Part shown: one piece after another, positions 1 through 8,630 of the stretch | How the letters are laid out: every line of letters begins with the position of its first letter | How positions within the stretch are numbered: position 1 is the first letter of the stretch | Source: an uncultured Bacteroidia bacterium | GTDB taxonomy: Bacteria; Bacteroidota; Bacteroidia; Bacteroidales; CAJPTX01 | Assembly: GCA_947252645.1 (NCBI GenBank) | Contig: CAMXWF010000006.1 | Span: 1-64,000, forward strand | Direction of reading: 5' to 3' | Length of the DNA: 64,000 nucleotides | Notes under the pieces: generated by a model | The model's database searches: none | Told to the model about the DNA's origin: nothing | Seen by the model: the letters and a program-made list of their open reading frames with translations, nothing else | Program-made: the position numbers and the translations under genes

Positions 1-3000
1 TAAACTTCGTCATATTGGGATATATGATCTTTGGCCGCGAGAAATCGTCCCAATACGCGCAGTTGCGGAGGTTGTAGGGGGTGTCGCCCTTGTCGGCTCG
101 GGTGCTGATTTGCGGCCAGTATTTATCGAGGTGCTTCTTGACTGCCGGGTAGCGGTCGATATGCACCCGGGGGCGCTTGCCCTTGATGCCGTTGTGCGTG
201 GCGATGAGGTATAGCCCGGCCCAGGCGTGGCCCCAGGGGCGGATGTCGCGGCCGCGCAGAAGGGGTCGTATTAGTGCCTCCGTGCGCGCACGCTCCGCCG
301 CACTCTGGCACTCTGCCAGGATGCGCGCCCGCGTCGCCCCGTCCACCACGAAGGCCTCGTTGCAGCCAGTCTTGATGCCGTAGTTGATCGTTATGTCCCA
401 ATCCCGCAGCGGCACCCCATGCGCCTCCACCTTCGCCTTGATGCGCTGCTCGAGCGGCGAGAGCACCACCCAGCTCTCGCCCCCAGGGAAGGTGCACGCG
501 GTGTAGTCCAGATTACCGAGTACATTTCCCAGGTCGTCCGACTTGCCCTGGCGCACCGTGGCGCACTGGGTAGGCGCAGACTTCCCCTCGGGGCTGCTCC
601 CTTTGGCCAGCAGGAGGATATTCGTGTCCACCGTCGCCCCCGAAAACACCTTCTCCCCCGCGAAGTCCACCAGGCGCAGGGGGCGCGTGCTCAACGTGAA
701 ATAGGCACGGAGCTTCTCGCCGTAGCCCGCGCGCATCCACTTGTTGGAGGTGATGTAGCAGAGGTGTCCGCCGGACTTGAGCAGCTCAACGCCCCGCTCG
801 TAGAAAAGGGCGTAGATGTCGCCCATGGGAGCCAGGGTCTGGTACTTTTGGTCCTTGTACTCTTTGGCCAGGGTCCCCTGGTTGCTCTGCAGCTGGATGT
901 AGGGGGGGTTACCTATGACCACATCGAACCTATCGGAGTCATCGGCTACATCTACCCCAAACATCCACAAGGGGGAGAAGAAGGGCGCCACGCTACTCTG
1001 GTCGTAGGGGTCCCACTGCGAGAGCTTCTTCTCATCAAGCTTCCAGCTCTCAGGGAGCTTTTCCTTCAGCTTCCCGCAGAGCGTAGCGTCTTGTTCGCGC
1101 AGCTTCTTTTTGGCCGTGGGGTTGCTGGCTCCAAAGTGCTTCTTGCGCACTTCCTTAAGGGCCAGAAACGTCTCCCAGAGGCCTGGGATGCTTTTAATTG
1201 TAAAGAGGCCATCGTCATCCAGCCTTAGCTTTTTGAGGGTATCGGCCGCCACGAACTTGGTCTCTAGGTTGGGCAGGGGCTTCAGGCCCGAATTGTACTG
1301 TTCCTCCTGATTTTCGCACTCGCAGATCAGGGAGATGAAGAAGCGCAGCTTGGTGATCTGCACGGCGATAGGCTGCTTATCCACGCCGTAGAGGCAATTC
1401 TCTATGATGTGGCACTTGAGCTGGTAGTCCTCCTCGGGCGAGGCGGACGAATTCCCCTGGAGCTTATGAATCAGGTCGACTAGGCGGTGGAGCATTCCCA
1501 TGGGAAACGCCCCCGACCCGCAGGCCGGGTCGAGCACCTTGATGCTCTTAAGGCTCTTCGTCAGGGCCTGACGTTCCGTATCCGGGTATTGGCCATGCTC
1601 AAAGTTGCTTTTGAAGAGGGCCTCCACGAGGCCCTCTTCGTTGGGATGAGCCTTGAGCAAGTAGGCCTTGAGCGACGCGTCCACCATGTAGTGCACCACT
1701 TCCCGCGGGGTATAGAAGGAGCCGCTGGCGTGGCGGGCTGTCTCGTGGGTCTCGGGATTGTAGGTGCCCAGCAAGTTCTCAAACACCTTGCCCAGCAGCT
1801 CGGGGTCTAGGGCCACCTGCTGATCCAGGGGGGTGTTCTCCTCCACGGTGAAGTTGTAGCGGCCCAGCAGGGGAATCAGCCCTTCTTTGTCATCGAAGAA
1901 GAGCCAATCGGGGATATGGGCCCTGTACCTGGAGTGGTGATGCCCACTGGTGAAGCGCTGCGGGTTTCGGCTAAAGCCGTCCGCGCAATTGTTCTTACCG
2001 TCCTGACGCTCCACCTTGTCGAGGCACTCGAACAACCCCCCATTGAGGAAGGGCACCTTGGCGAAAAGGTCGAGTATCTCAGGCTGAGTCAGCTTGAACA
2101 TCTCCTGGTAGCGGTAGAGGTTGCGCACGTCGTGTTGACCCTTGAGCGCTGCGAAGCCCCTCGGGCCGCCGTGCTCCTTGTCGATAGGCCGGTTGAGCGT
2201 GGCGAAGAAGAGATTCTGTAGTATAGCGTTGTAGTAGCAGCCCGGGGCCTCCCCCTGCTCGCCTACCCCCTCGGGGAGGGGGGCCGGCTTCTCCGGGTGG
2301 AACTCCTTGAGGATCTTCCGCAGCTTCTCCTCCTCAAAGAGCTCTTCGGGCACCAGCCCCTTCTGCTTGATGAACCAGACGAATATGAGCCTGGTTATCA
2401 GGCGGATCATGTTGAGCTCCAGGTGCCCCGTGTCATCGTTTTCGATCGAGGTGTTGTGGGGGAAATAGCAGCCCGACTTCTCGTCTGTGGCCAGCTGATA
2501 CCAGCGCTCGAGCTCACGGTAGAACTCATTGGTCAGCGCCTCCACCGAGAAGGCCTCCTTGAGGTTATTGTAGGTGGGCTGCTGCTGCGCAAGCGCAGTG
2601 AAACGCTCTATGGCCGTGCGATATTGGGCGTTGGGGTCGCCGAACGCAAAAGTAAAGCGGTGTGGGTCGGTCGTCTCCAAACCGTTCACCTTGAAGTCGA
2701 AAATGAGCGACAGTCGCCAGTCCTCATCGCTCTCAAACACCACCAGCGCGGCCTCGGAATGGCGCCCCCAGTAGCTGAGCTTACGGTGTAGCCCCACCTT
2801 GCCACGCCCCACCTTGGACTCATGAAGCCGATAGTGGTAGAAGTGTACAGGAATCCCCTCTCCCTCATTGTCCTCCAGCTTTCCAATACTACTGAGATTC
2901 GGGTCGCCCTTCTGCGCAGAATCCTTCTGCACAAGAAGTGGTTTATCAAGCACCTTCAGCTCCCCCGATTGCGCCCCCTGGAGCGTCCAGCGCAGAAAGG

Positions 3001-3067
3001 CCTGATAGCGCGCCAGGTCAAATTTATTCTGGAATAGCTCCGTTAAATCTTTCTCGCTGAATTCCAT
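1..3067 (-). CDS. Eco57I-like N6-adenine DNA methyltransferase (3' end beyond window)
   Basis: This frame is open from an ATG at 3067 to the window edge, giving at least 1,022 residues without a stop, so the C-terminus is missing. About 500 residues of N-terminal region come first. An SAM-binding motif I (PACGSGAFP) follows near residue 515, and the amino-methyltransferase catalytic motif NPPY lies near residue 720. The part after NPPY resembles the TaqI-like target-recognition regions of type IIG/Eco57I enzymes, which methylate adenine N6 at a specific site. It is the last visible gene of a minus-strand cluster, 45 bp after the PLD-helicase gene, and probably shares its transcript. Its job is either self-protection for the helicase-nuclease or part of the same effector complex. 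I see no nuclease motif in the visible part. Family call firm; system assignment open (PglX- or DrmMI-type enzymes look similar). Confidence 0.85.
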   Translation of the reverse strand, partial: MEFSEKDLTELFQNKFDLARYQAFLRWTLQGAQSGELKVLDKPLLVQKDSAQKGDPNLSSIGKLEDNEGEGIPVHFYHYRLHESKVGRGKVGLHRKLSYWGRHSEAALVVFESDEDWRLSLIFDFKVNGLETTDPHRFTFAFGDPNAQYRTAIERFTALAQQQPTYNNLKEAFSVEALTNEFYRELERWYQLATDEKSGCYFPHNTSIENDDTGHLELNMIRLITRLIFVWFIKQKGLVPEELFEEEKLRKILKEFHPEKPAPLPEGVGEQGEAPGCYYNAILQNLFFATLNRPIDKEHGGPRGFAALKGQHDVRNLYRYQEMFKLTQPEILDLFAKVPFLNGGLFECLDKVERQDGKNNCADGFSRNPQRFTSGHHHSRYRAHIPDWLFFDDKEGLIPLLGRYNFTVEENTPLDQQVALDPELLGKVFENLLGTYNPETHETARHASGSFYTPREVVHYMVDASLKAYLLKAHPNEEGLVEALFKSNFEHGQYPDTERQALTKSLKSIKVLDPACGSGAFPMGMLHRLVDLIHKLQGNSSASPEEDYQLKCHIIENCLYGVDKQPIAVQITKLRFFISLICECENQEEQYNSGLKPLPNLETKFVAADTLKKLRLDDDGLFTIKSIPGLWETFLALKEVRKKHFGASNPTAKKKLREQDATLCGKLKEKLPESWKLDEKKLSQWDPYDQSSVAPFFSPLWMFGVDVADDSDRFDVVIGNPPYIQLQSNQGTLAKEYKDQKYQTLAPMGDIYALFYERGVELLKSGGHLCYITSNKWMRAGYGEKLRAYFTLSTRPLRLVDFAGEKVFSGATVDTNILLLAKGSSPEGKSAPTQCATVRQGKSDDLGNVLGNLDYTACTFPGGESWVVLSPLEQRIKAKVEAHGVPLRDWDITINYGIKTGCNEAFVVDGATRARILAECQSAAERARTEALIRPLLRGRDIRPWGHAWAGLYLIATHNGIKGKRPRVHIDRYPAVKKHLDKYWPQISTRADKGDTPYNLRNCAYWDDFSRPKIIYPNMTKF

Positions 3068-3112
3068 GATTGTGTGCCTAGTTTTTTAACCACCAACACC
3101 GCCCGCCAGGGC

Positions 3113-6100
3113 CTAGACAAACGTCTCCGCCACCACGATTTGCGCCTCGTCGCCCTGCCCGTGCGGCGTCGATGGGCTCATGGGCTCAGTGCAGTAGTCG
3201 GCCCATAGCTGGCGCAGAGCCTTCTCTACTTCCTCCAGTGTGATGCTCTTCTTGGAGTAGTCTTTGCTCAGCCTCTCCAGCTCCTTGGGCAGCCGAACGT
3301 AGACCATGTCCTGCACATAGCCTTGCAGCTTCCTACACACATCTTTGTCCACCTCCGTTTCATAGCGGATTTTCACAAGAAAGTCCACGGCCGTCCTGGA
3401 TTGCCGCCCTAGCTGGGCGTTGCTCGTGTACGTTGCGCGTTCCTCAGTATCCCTACGCTGCTGATTGTACTGGGCCAAGGCGAGGGCCTCGTGGGCGTAG
3501 AGCAACTTCTCCCCCTGGCGCAAGGGCAGCGGCCTTGTCTCGCGCTTGGCCTCCAGGAGTTTCGCCGCCTTCAGGAAGTCGATCTCCTGCGCACCCTCCG
3601 CAGTCACACGGTAGTACCCCGTCCTATAGCTGGAGGAGACAAGCACCACGCTCTCCCCGCCATGTTCAGCCTTTGGACACAGTGCCCTACTAGGCACGGA
3701 AAGTGCCTGGACCCGCCTATAGAGTGCCGGCTCCTTCTGGTAGACCTTTCGTAGCTCCTGGAGCAGCTTAAGCTGCTGATCCACCACGTCGGGCACATTG
3801 GGATCGTAGAGGGTAAGGCTCTCAACCATCTCCTGGAAGGTGAAGAACTTATTGTCCTCCCCGTAGGCCGAGTGGAAGCTCTGGAGCTTGACCAGGGATT
3901 TGCGGTAGAGGTCTATCTGGCTATCGCCCTGCGGGGAGGGGTAGAAAACGTAGTTGTAGATTTTTTCAGCCTTAGAGCCTATCCTATTCACGCGCCCCAA
4001 CCGCTGGATGAGCCGCGTGGCATTCCAGGGCGTGTCGTAGTGGACCACCGTGTTGGCCCTATGGAGGTTGACGCCCTCGGCCAGCACATCGGTGGTGAGC
4101 AGAATGTCGTACTCGTCGCGCTGCGCCTCCTCGGGCAGGTTCGCATCGAAGTTCGCCTGCACCGTCGTGCTCAGTTTGTCCCTATTGGCCGAGGTCACCA
4201 GCAGCACCCGCCTATTGGCCTCGTGGGTCAGCTGCTCGTAGAGGTATTTCACCGTGTCCTCGCTCTCGGAAAATATCACCAGCTTCCCCGTGGGGTTATT
4301 ATCGGGGGAGAGTAATTTTCCATTAAGTGTATCGAGGAACTCGTCGAGCTTGGGGTCGCAGCGCACCTGGCCCCACTTCTCGCAGTACGTCTCCAAAAGG
4401 CTATAGTCTTTCGTCAAAAGGTTGATAAACTCTGGCTCAAAGGCCGATTGCGGGTAGACCTTCCCACCCTTCTCACCCCCGATACCGTAGATCTCCTCCA
4501 GGGTCTTTCCCTGACCTATAAGCTCATTGATGTCCGCCTTTGGGGCTATCAGCACTTTGTCCTGCTCATCATACATCTTGATGAGGGTGTGGGTAGAATC
4601 CTTGAGGCGGCCTAGAGTACGCCGGAAGGCCTCAAAGCTGCTCTCAAGTCGCTTGACGAGCAGGGTTTTGTAGATCCACATGAGGTTATCGCTGATGACC
4701 TTAGCATTCTTGTATTCCTTTTGGAACTCCGGCCTCAGGAACTCAATGGCCCTATAGCGGGCATAGTTCAAATCGAACACCAGCACGCGCAGGGTGTCGT
4801 AGAAAAGGGCACTGCACTCGGCCGGCAACTCGTAGTCGAGCGACTCCGGCGGCTCTACCTTGGGGAAGGTAATACCTTGGACCCGCAAGTCGTCATTGTA
4901 ATCTTCATTGTTGGTAATGTTGTTCCGAGTGCGGCGTATGGTCACCTTCTCTATGATATCCTCTCGAATCCTCTTGTAGAGCTTATCCACTTGCTCCACC
5001 ACCCCCTGGCGCTCGGTCGCCTTCTCGGGCGATTGCTCCCCAGAAGCCCGCTCTGCTAAATCCTTCTGCTTTCTCCGAAGCATCTCATACTCCTTAAGCA
5101 GCGGGGCGAAATAGTGCTGGAGGTTAGGCACCCCCTCTATGGTGCAGTGGCCCCCATCCTGGAAGAGCAACAGCTGGCTCTGCAGATCCTCCGGGCTATT
5201 GTTGAGGGGCGTGGCCGAAAGGAGCATCACGTACGTACGACTATCAGTCAACAGCCCCGGCTGCGTCCGCGACGCCTTCGTCAGCCGCTGAAGGCAGTCG
5301 AACTTGTCCGTTTTGGCATTGCGAAACCCGTGCGCCTCGTCTACTATGATGAGGTCGTAGGCCCCCTTACCCAAGTAACCGTCAGTCCGCTCCAGCACCT
5401 TGGAAAGCTGCCCGTTGGAAACAAACTGCGCGTAGCGCGACAGGTCAAAACTAGCAAACGTATCCACCCAGTTCTCCTTCAAGGCCGGCGGGTAAACCAC
5501 AAGGATCTTCGTGCTCTGGCCATTCTTCTCCACAAAGCGGTGGGCTATCATGGCCGCTACCACCGTCTTACCCAGCCCCACCACATCGGCCAAAAAGAGC
5601 CCGTGGTAGCGCAAAAGCATCTGGTAGCCCTGGATGACGGCATCGCGCTGGTACCGCAAGTCCAGCACCCCCTCGGGCCGCTTGAGTTCAAACGCATCCT
5701 CCACCTGGCGGCCAAACGCCTCCATGAGCACCCGCAGGTAGAGCTCATAGGGCGTGGGCCCGCTGACCCGGTACGTCTTGCCCACTATAGCCCGCACATC
5801 CTCGCGCGTCAGGGGCACCGCTTCCTGCCATAGGGCCTCAAACTGCTCGTTGCAGAAAACCACATCGTCATAGTCCCCAAGGATCACATTCAGCTCATAC
5901 CGCTTTCCCCGGCCCTCACCTAGCCCGGGGGGCGTAAGGTTGGAGCTGCCCATGATAACTCGGCAATATGAATTGACGTTGAACTCCTGCGGCAGAAAAA
6001 TGTAGAACTTGGCGTGCAGCGCCCTATCCTTGTGGATGCGTACCTCTATGCGCCCATCATCAAAATCTTCTTCGAATTCTGCGCAGCTCTTCGCCAGCTC

Positions 6101-6436
6101 CTCCTGATTATCGCCCTGGGTGATGTCCTCCTGCATCGCCCCAGCAGCAAGCGCCTTGAACCGCTTCTCCCGCCACGCATTGGAAGTTGACCCTCCGTCA
6201 GGCGAAAGGATCTTGGGATAATCGCCCGCATCTATCCCCACCAGAATCTGGATCTTCCTTGCGTCCTTCAACTTCTCCTTAACGGCCAGGTAGCTCGAGA
6301 GGCGAAGGTAGCCCGTAACAGCCCTAAAGGTCCAGTCGGGCCTCATCTCTTGCGAAATGGCCTCGAACTCCTTGAGCAGGCGCCGCTCCTGATGATCACC
6401 TACCGGCTCATTGGTGAAAAATTTGGAACTCCCCAT
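3113..6436 (-). CDS. PLD-nuclease / SNF2-type helicase fusion
   Basis: This 1,107-residue protein has two parts. Residues about 30-200 form a phospholipase-D-like domain with H141-x-K143 and, further on, S165-N166 and E181, as in PLD-family nucleases. From about 260 comes a SNF2/RapA-type helicase core: Walker A DVVGLGKT (284-291), DEAH box (366-369), SATP (407-410), and a C-terminal RecA lobe ending in QRLGRVNRIGS near residue 805. Such proteins use ATP to move on duplex DNA; the PLD part could cut it. Only one HKD-like half-site is visible, so an active nuclease would probably be a dimer, as in BfiI. The gene starts 4 bp after the endonuclease remnant and is followed by the adenine methyltransferase, which argues for a restriction or DISARM-like defence role. 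DISARM normally has separate PLD and helicase proteins, so this is not a standard locus. Confidence 0.85.
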   Translation of the reverse strand: MGSSKFFTNEPVGDHQERRLLKEFEAISQEMRPDWTFRAVTGYLRLSSYLAVKEKLKDARKIQILVGIDAGDYPKILSPDGGSTSNAWREKRFKALAAGAMQEDITQGDNQEELAKSCAEFEEDFDDGRIEVRIHKDRALHAKFYIFLPQEFNVNSYCRVIMGSSNLTPPGLGEGRGKRYELNVILGDYDDVVFCNEQFEALWQEAVPLTREDVRAIVGKTYRVSGPTPYELYLRVLMEAFGRQVEDAFELKRPEGVLDLRYQRDAVIQGYQMLLRYHGLFLADVVGLGKTVVAAMIAHRFVEKNGQSTKILVVYPPALKENWVDTFASFDLSRYAQFVSNGQLSKVLERTDGYLGKGAYDLIIVDEAHGFRNAKTDKFDCLQRLTKASRTQPGLLTDSRTYVMLLSATPLNNSPEDLQSQLLLFQDGGHCTIEGVPNLQHYFAPLLKEYEMLRRKQKDLAERASGEQSPEKATERQGVVEQVDKLYKRIREDIIEKVTIRRTRNNITNNEDYNDDLRVQGITFPKVEPPESLDYELPAECSALFYDTLRVLVFDLNYARYRAIEFLRPEFQKEYKNAKVISDNLMWIYKTLLVKRLESSFEAFRRTLGRLKDSTHTLIKMYDEQDKVLIAPKADINELIGQGKTLEEIYGIGGEKGGKVYPQSAFEPEFINLLTKDYSLLETYCEKWGQVRCDPKLDEFLDTLNGKLLSPDNNPTGKLVIFSESEDTVKYLYEQLTHEANRRVLLVTSANRDKLSTTVQANFDANLPEEAQRDEYDILLTTDVLAEGVNLHRANTVVHYDTPWNATRLIQRLGRVNRIGSKAEKIYNYVFYPSPQGDSQIDLYRKSLVKLQSFHSAYGEDNKFFTFQEMVESLTLYDPNVPDVVDQQLKLLQELRKVYQKEPALYRRVQALSVPSRALCPKAEHGGESVVLVSSSYRTGYYRVTAEGAQEIDFLKAAKLLEAKRETRPLPLRQGEKLLYAHEALALAQYNQQRRDTEERATYTSNAQLGRQSRTAVDFLVKIRYETEVDKDVCRKLQGYVQDMVYVRLPKELERLSKDYSKKSITLEEVEKALRQLWADYCTEPMSPSTPHGQGDEAQIVVAETFV

Positions 6437-6440
6437 GCTC

Positions 6441-6827
6441 TTACCCCGCTATGGCCCACGGCAACACCCCAAACGTACGCAGAATTCCCCAGGATTCCCT
6501 CCCCCGCGCTGCCAGCCCAAAGCACCAGAAAAGCCAGCACTCCAAATAGTTAGGATGCTGGTAAAACGATTTCACTTCAAGCCAGTTAGACTCCACATCG
6601 CTCGGATCAAGCCAGAAGTCAGGAGCTGCCTGCTGATCGTTGTGGCGGTGCAGTATTCCTCGACTCGTCATCCACTTTGACAGCCACTCTTCGATGATAT
6701 TGCCAACCACATTGTTTTGTTCGACCGTAATAGTAAAGTCGTTTAACGCAAAAGATATCCTACCCGTAGCCCCAGCAAGGCCAAAATCGTGATGGAGGGC
6801 ATTGAAGAGATTTTGCGCAGCATTCAT
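6441..6827 (-). pseudogene. Truncated NgoBV-like type II restriction endonuclease
   Basis: The frame encodes 128 residues. The first about 90 look like the N-terminal half of an NgoBV-family endonuclease (the family cuts GGNNCC), including a PD-(D/E)xK catalytic pattern: P69-D70, then E84-V85-K86. After the motif the sequence (from about N93) loses any resemblance I recognise and runs to a stop 4 bp before the helicase start. Family members are roughly twice this length, so the C-terminal half appears deleted. The gene sits 6 bp after the C5 methyltransferase stop, the usual place for the partner nuclease. The deletion would make the upstream methyltransferase an orphan. The family name is from memory of the N-terminal pattern; the catalytic motif is seen directly. 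A short functional protein cannot be excluded. Confidence 0.6.
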
Positions 6828-6833
6828 ATTCGC

Positions 6834-8141
6834 TCAAAGGTGTCTGATTAACACATCAGCCAACCGCTCGGCTATCGCCGCGACAACGGGCACGGCTACC
6901 GTGTTGCCGAGGAGGTCGTACCCATCGCGGAGGCTTACAGGAAAACGGAACGAGTCGGGGTAGCCGAAGAGCCGCAGCCCCTCCCGGAGGGAGAGGGGAC
7001 GAAGCCCATCGCCATCCACCACGTAGAGCCGCGCCATGTCGGTGGCCACGAGGGTGGGCGCAAGCCCCGCGGGGTCGAGTATCTTGCTTATCGGAAAGCT
7101 GAGCTTGCCCGCCACGATGTTGTAGCCAGGGGCCTTAGAGGCATCCTGCTGGCGCACGTAGCGCGTAGCCCCTGCAACCGTTATGGGGCGGCGTGCCTTG
7201 GGGTACTCCAGCGTGAGGTAGCCCTTGCGCGCAAGGTCGAGCAGCATATCCTCGAGGTGCGCATGCGGGAAGAATTCCCGAATCATCTCCACCGTCAGCG
7301 GCATGCCGTCCATCCAGTCGATGCCGTGCTGGGCAGCCCACTTCTTCTTCCGTCGCTCGGTGAGCATGCTCGAGAGCAGGCGCTTCTGCTCTGGGGAGAG
7401 AGGCCCCTTGAGCTCGATGTCCCAGCTGTGGATGTTGTCCCGTCCACCGCGCTTATCCTTAATCGACTTGCCGTAGAGCTGCTCGGGGGCGTAGTGCGCC
7501 AGGAGCCTGCGGACAAAGTCGGAGGTATCGGTGGGAAGCCCCGACTCCAGCACATCGCGGAGCCGAGCAGTGCGCACGGGGAAATCGTGTAGACTGACCG
7601 TTTCGGCCAGAGTGCCCACGATGTAAATGCGCTTCCGCTCCTGGGGAAGGCCGAAATGCGCGGCGTTAAGCACGCGCCAGCTGACCAGGTAGCCTAGCAG
7701 GCGGAGGTTCTCGAGGATGGTGGCGAGGGTTTTGCCCATGCGGGCTCCGGGCGATTGGCGGTCGTGCGTGACCAGGCCCTCCACGTTTTCCAGGATAAAG
7801 GCGAAGGGGTGCTTGGCCTTGAGAATGCGCTCCACTTCAAAGAAAAGCGTGCCGCGGGTATCCTGAAACCCGAGCCGCTTTCCTGCGTAGGAGAAGGCCT
7901 GGCAGGGAAAGCCCGCGAGCAGCACCTGGAAGTCGGGCAGGGCGGCGGCATGGGTGCTTTTGATGTCGCCGTGGATGGCCTCGCTTGGGTAGTTAGCCCT
8001 GAGTACGCTAACCGCGTGGGGCTTGATTTCAGAGGTGAACACGCACTGCGACGAGAGCCCTCGCTGCCGCAAACCAGCATTAAGCCCTAGGCGAATGCCC
8101 CCGATACCCGCAAAGAGGTCGACGAATTTTACCGATTCCAT
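6834..8141 (-). CDS. DNA (cytosine-5) methyltransferase
   Basis: This 435-residue protein transfers a methyl group from SAM to cytosine C5 in a specific DNA site. The diagnostic motifs are all present and in order: motif I FVDLFAGIGG (6-15), motif IV with the catalytic Cys in GFPCQ (C80), motif VI ENV (118-120), motif VIII QERKRIYIVG near 170, and motif X LLGNTVAVP close to the C-terminus. The target-recognition region lies between VIII and X. It is the first gene of the minus-strand restriction cluster and carries a TAGCTTTG -7 element 59 bp upstream. Its partner nuclease, immediately downstream, is truncated, so it may now act alone or protect against the PLD-helicase. It looks intact. Confidence 0.93.
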   Translation of the reverse strand: MESVKFVDLFAGIGGIRLGLNAGLRQRGLSSQCVFTSEIKPHAVSVLRANYPSEAIHGDIKSTHAAALPDFQVLLAGFPCQAFSYAGKRLGFQDTRGTLFFEVERILKAKHPFAFILENVEGLVTHDRQSPGARMGKTLATILENLRLLGYLVSWRVLNAAHFGLPQERKRIYIVGTLAETVSLHDFPVRTARLRDVLESGLPTDTSDFVRRLLAHYAPEQLYGKSIKDKRGGRDNIHSWDIELKGPLSPEQKRLLSSMLTERRKKKWAAQHGIDWMDGMPLTVEMIREFFPHAHLEDMLLDLARKGYLTLEYPKARRPITVAGATRYVRQQDASKAPGYNIVAGKLSFPISKILDPAGLAPTLVATDMARLYVVDGDGLRPLSLREGLRLFGYPDSFRFPVSLRDGYDLLGNTVAVPVVAAIAERLADVLIRHL

Positions 8142-8199
8142 GGATTACCCCTCGGCGCAAAACGGCAAGGAGTTAGCACTCAGCCAAGAGCCATAGCCG

Positions 8200-8207
8200 C
8201 AAAGCTA
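8200..8207 (-). promoter_or_regulatory. -7 element for the restriction cluster
   Basis: The minus strand reads TAGCTTTG, matching the Bacteroidetes -7 consensus TAnnTTTG, 59 bp before the cytosine methyltransferase start. No clear -33 TTTG is visible. Consensus match only. Confidence 0.45.
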
Positions 8208-8385
8208 CTGAGAAAAACGCAATTGGAGGGCGTTGCATGGTTAGTAGAATGCGCAGAAATACGCAAATTGCCAGTGCTTTCGCCAGAATTGCTGCCCTTA
8301 GAGCCTAACTCCCCCGAGGGAACGCGGGCCCGCGCTGGTTTACGCCCCCGAGGGGGAGGATCTTGGGAGCGTTGCACAGCAACCT

Positions 8386-8448
8386 CTAGTCGCCAGTGGC
8401 TAGTCGTCAGGAACCAGTCTTCAGTGGACAGAGACCAGTGTGCAGTGG
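8386..8448. repeat. Array of nine degenerate 7-bp units (NCAGTNN)
   Basis: Nine consecutive heptamers can be written without gaps: CTAGTCG, CCAGTGG, CTAGTCG, TCAGGAA, CCAGTCT, TCAGTGG, ACAGAGA, CCAGTGT, GCAGTGG. Most fit NCAGTNN. The array lies in the 489-bp gap between the restriction cluster and dnaE. The rest of that gap holds a minus-strand -7 element at 8200, a short C5/G5 palindrome near 8345, and nothing else I can assign. Confidence 0.65.
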
Positions 8449-8630
8449 CAAGGATGCAGATTAAGCTGAAAACTAGCCCCTGGCCACAGCCTACAGACAA
8501 CTGTATTGATGGCAGCACCGCCCAGGAAACGCCCACGACCCCAAAAGCTCGGGGGCGAGCCACAAAGCAGCCACGCAGCCCAAGAATCGCCATTTTGTCG
8601 TAACTTGCCAATCCAAACCCTAAGCACTCC

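Noticed and set aside
419..2791. Several plus-strand open frames of 100-270 codons over the left edge
   Set aside because: They are antisense to the continuous adenine methyltransferase frame, which has real motifs (PACGSGAFP, NPPY) and is simply cut by the window edge.
1..8141. Assignment of the left cluster as a complete BREX or DISARM locus
   Set aside because: None of the other core genes (brxA/B/C, pglZ, drmA, drmB) is visible, and the PLD and helicase parts are fused.
8180..8603. Open frames in both directions in the gap before dnaE
   Set aside because: No motifs, unusual composition, and the region holds a heptamer array and a promoter element instead.
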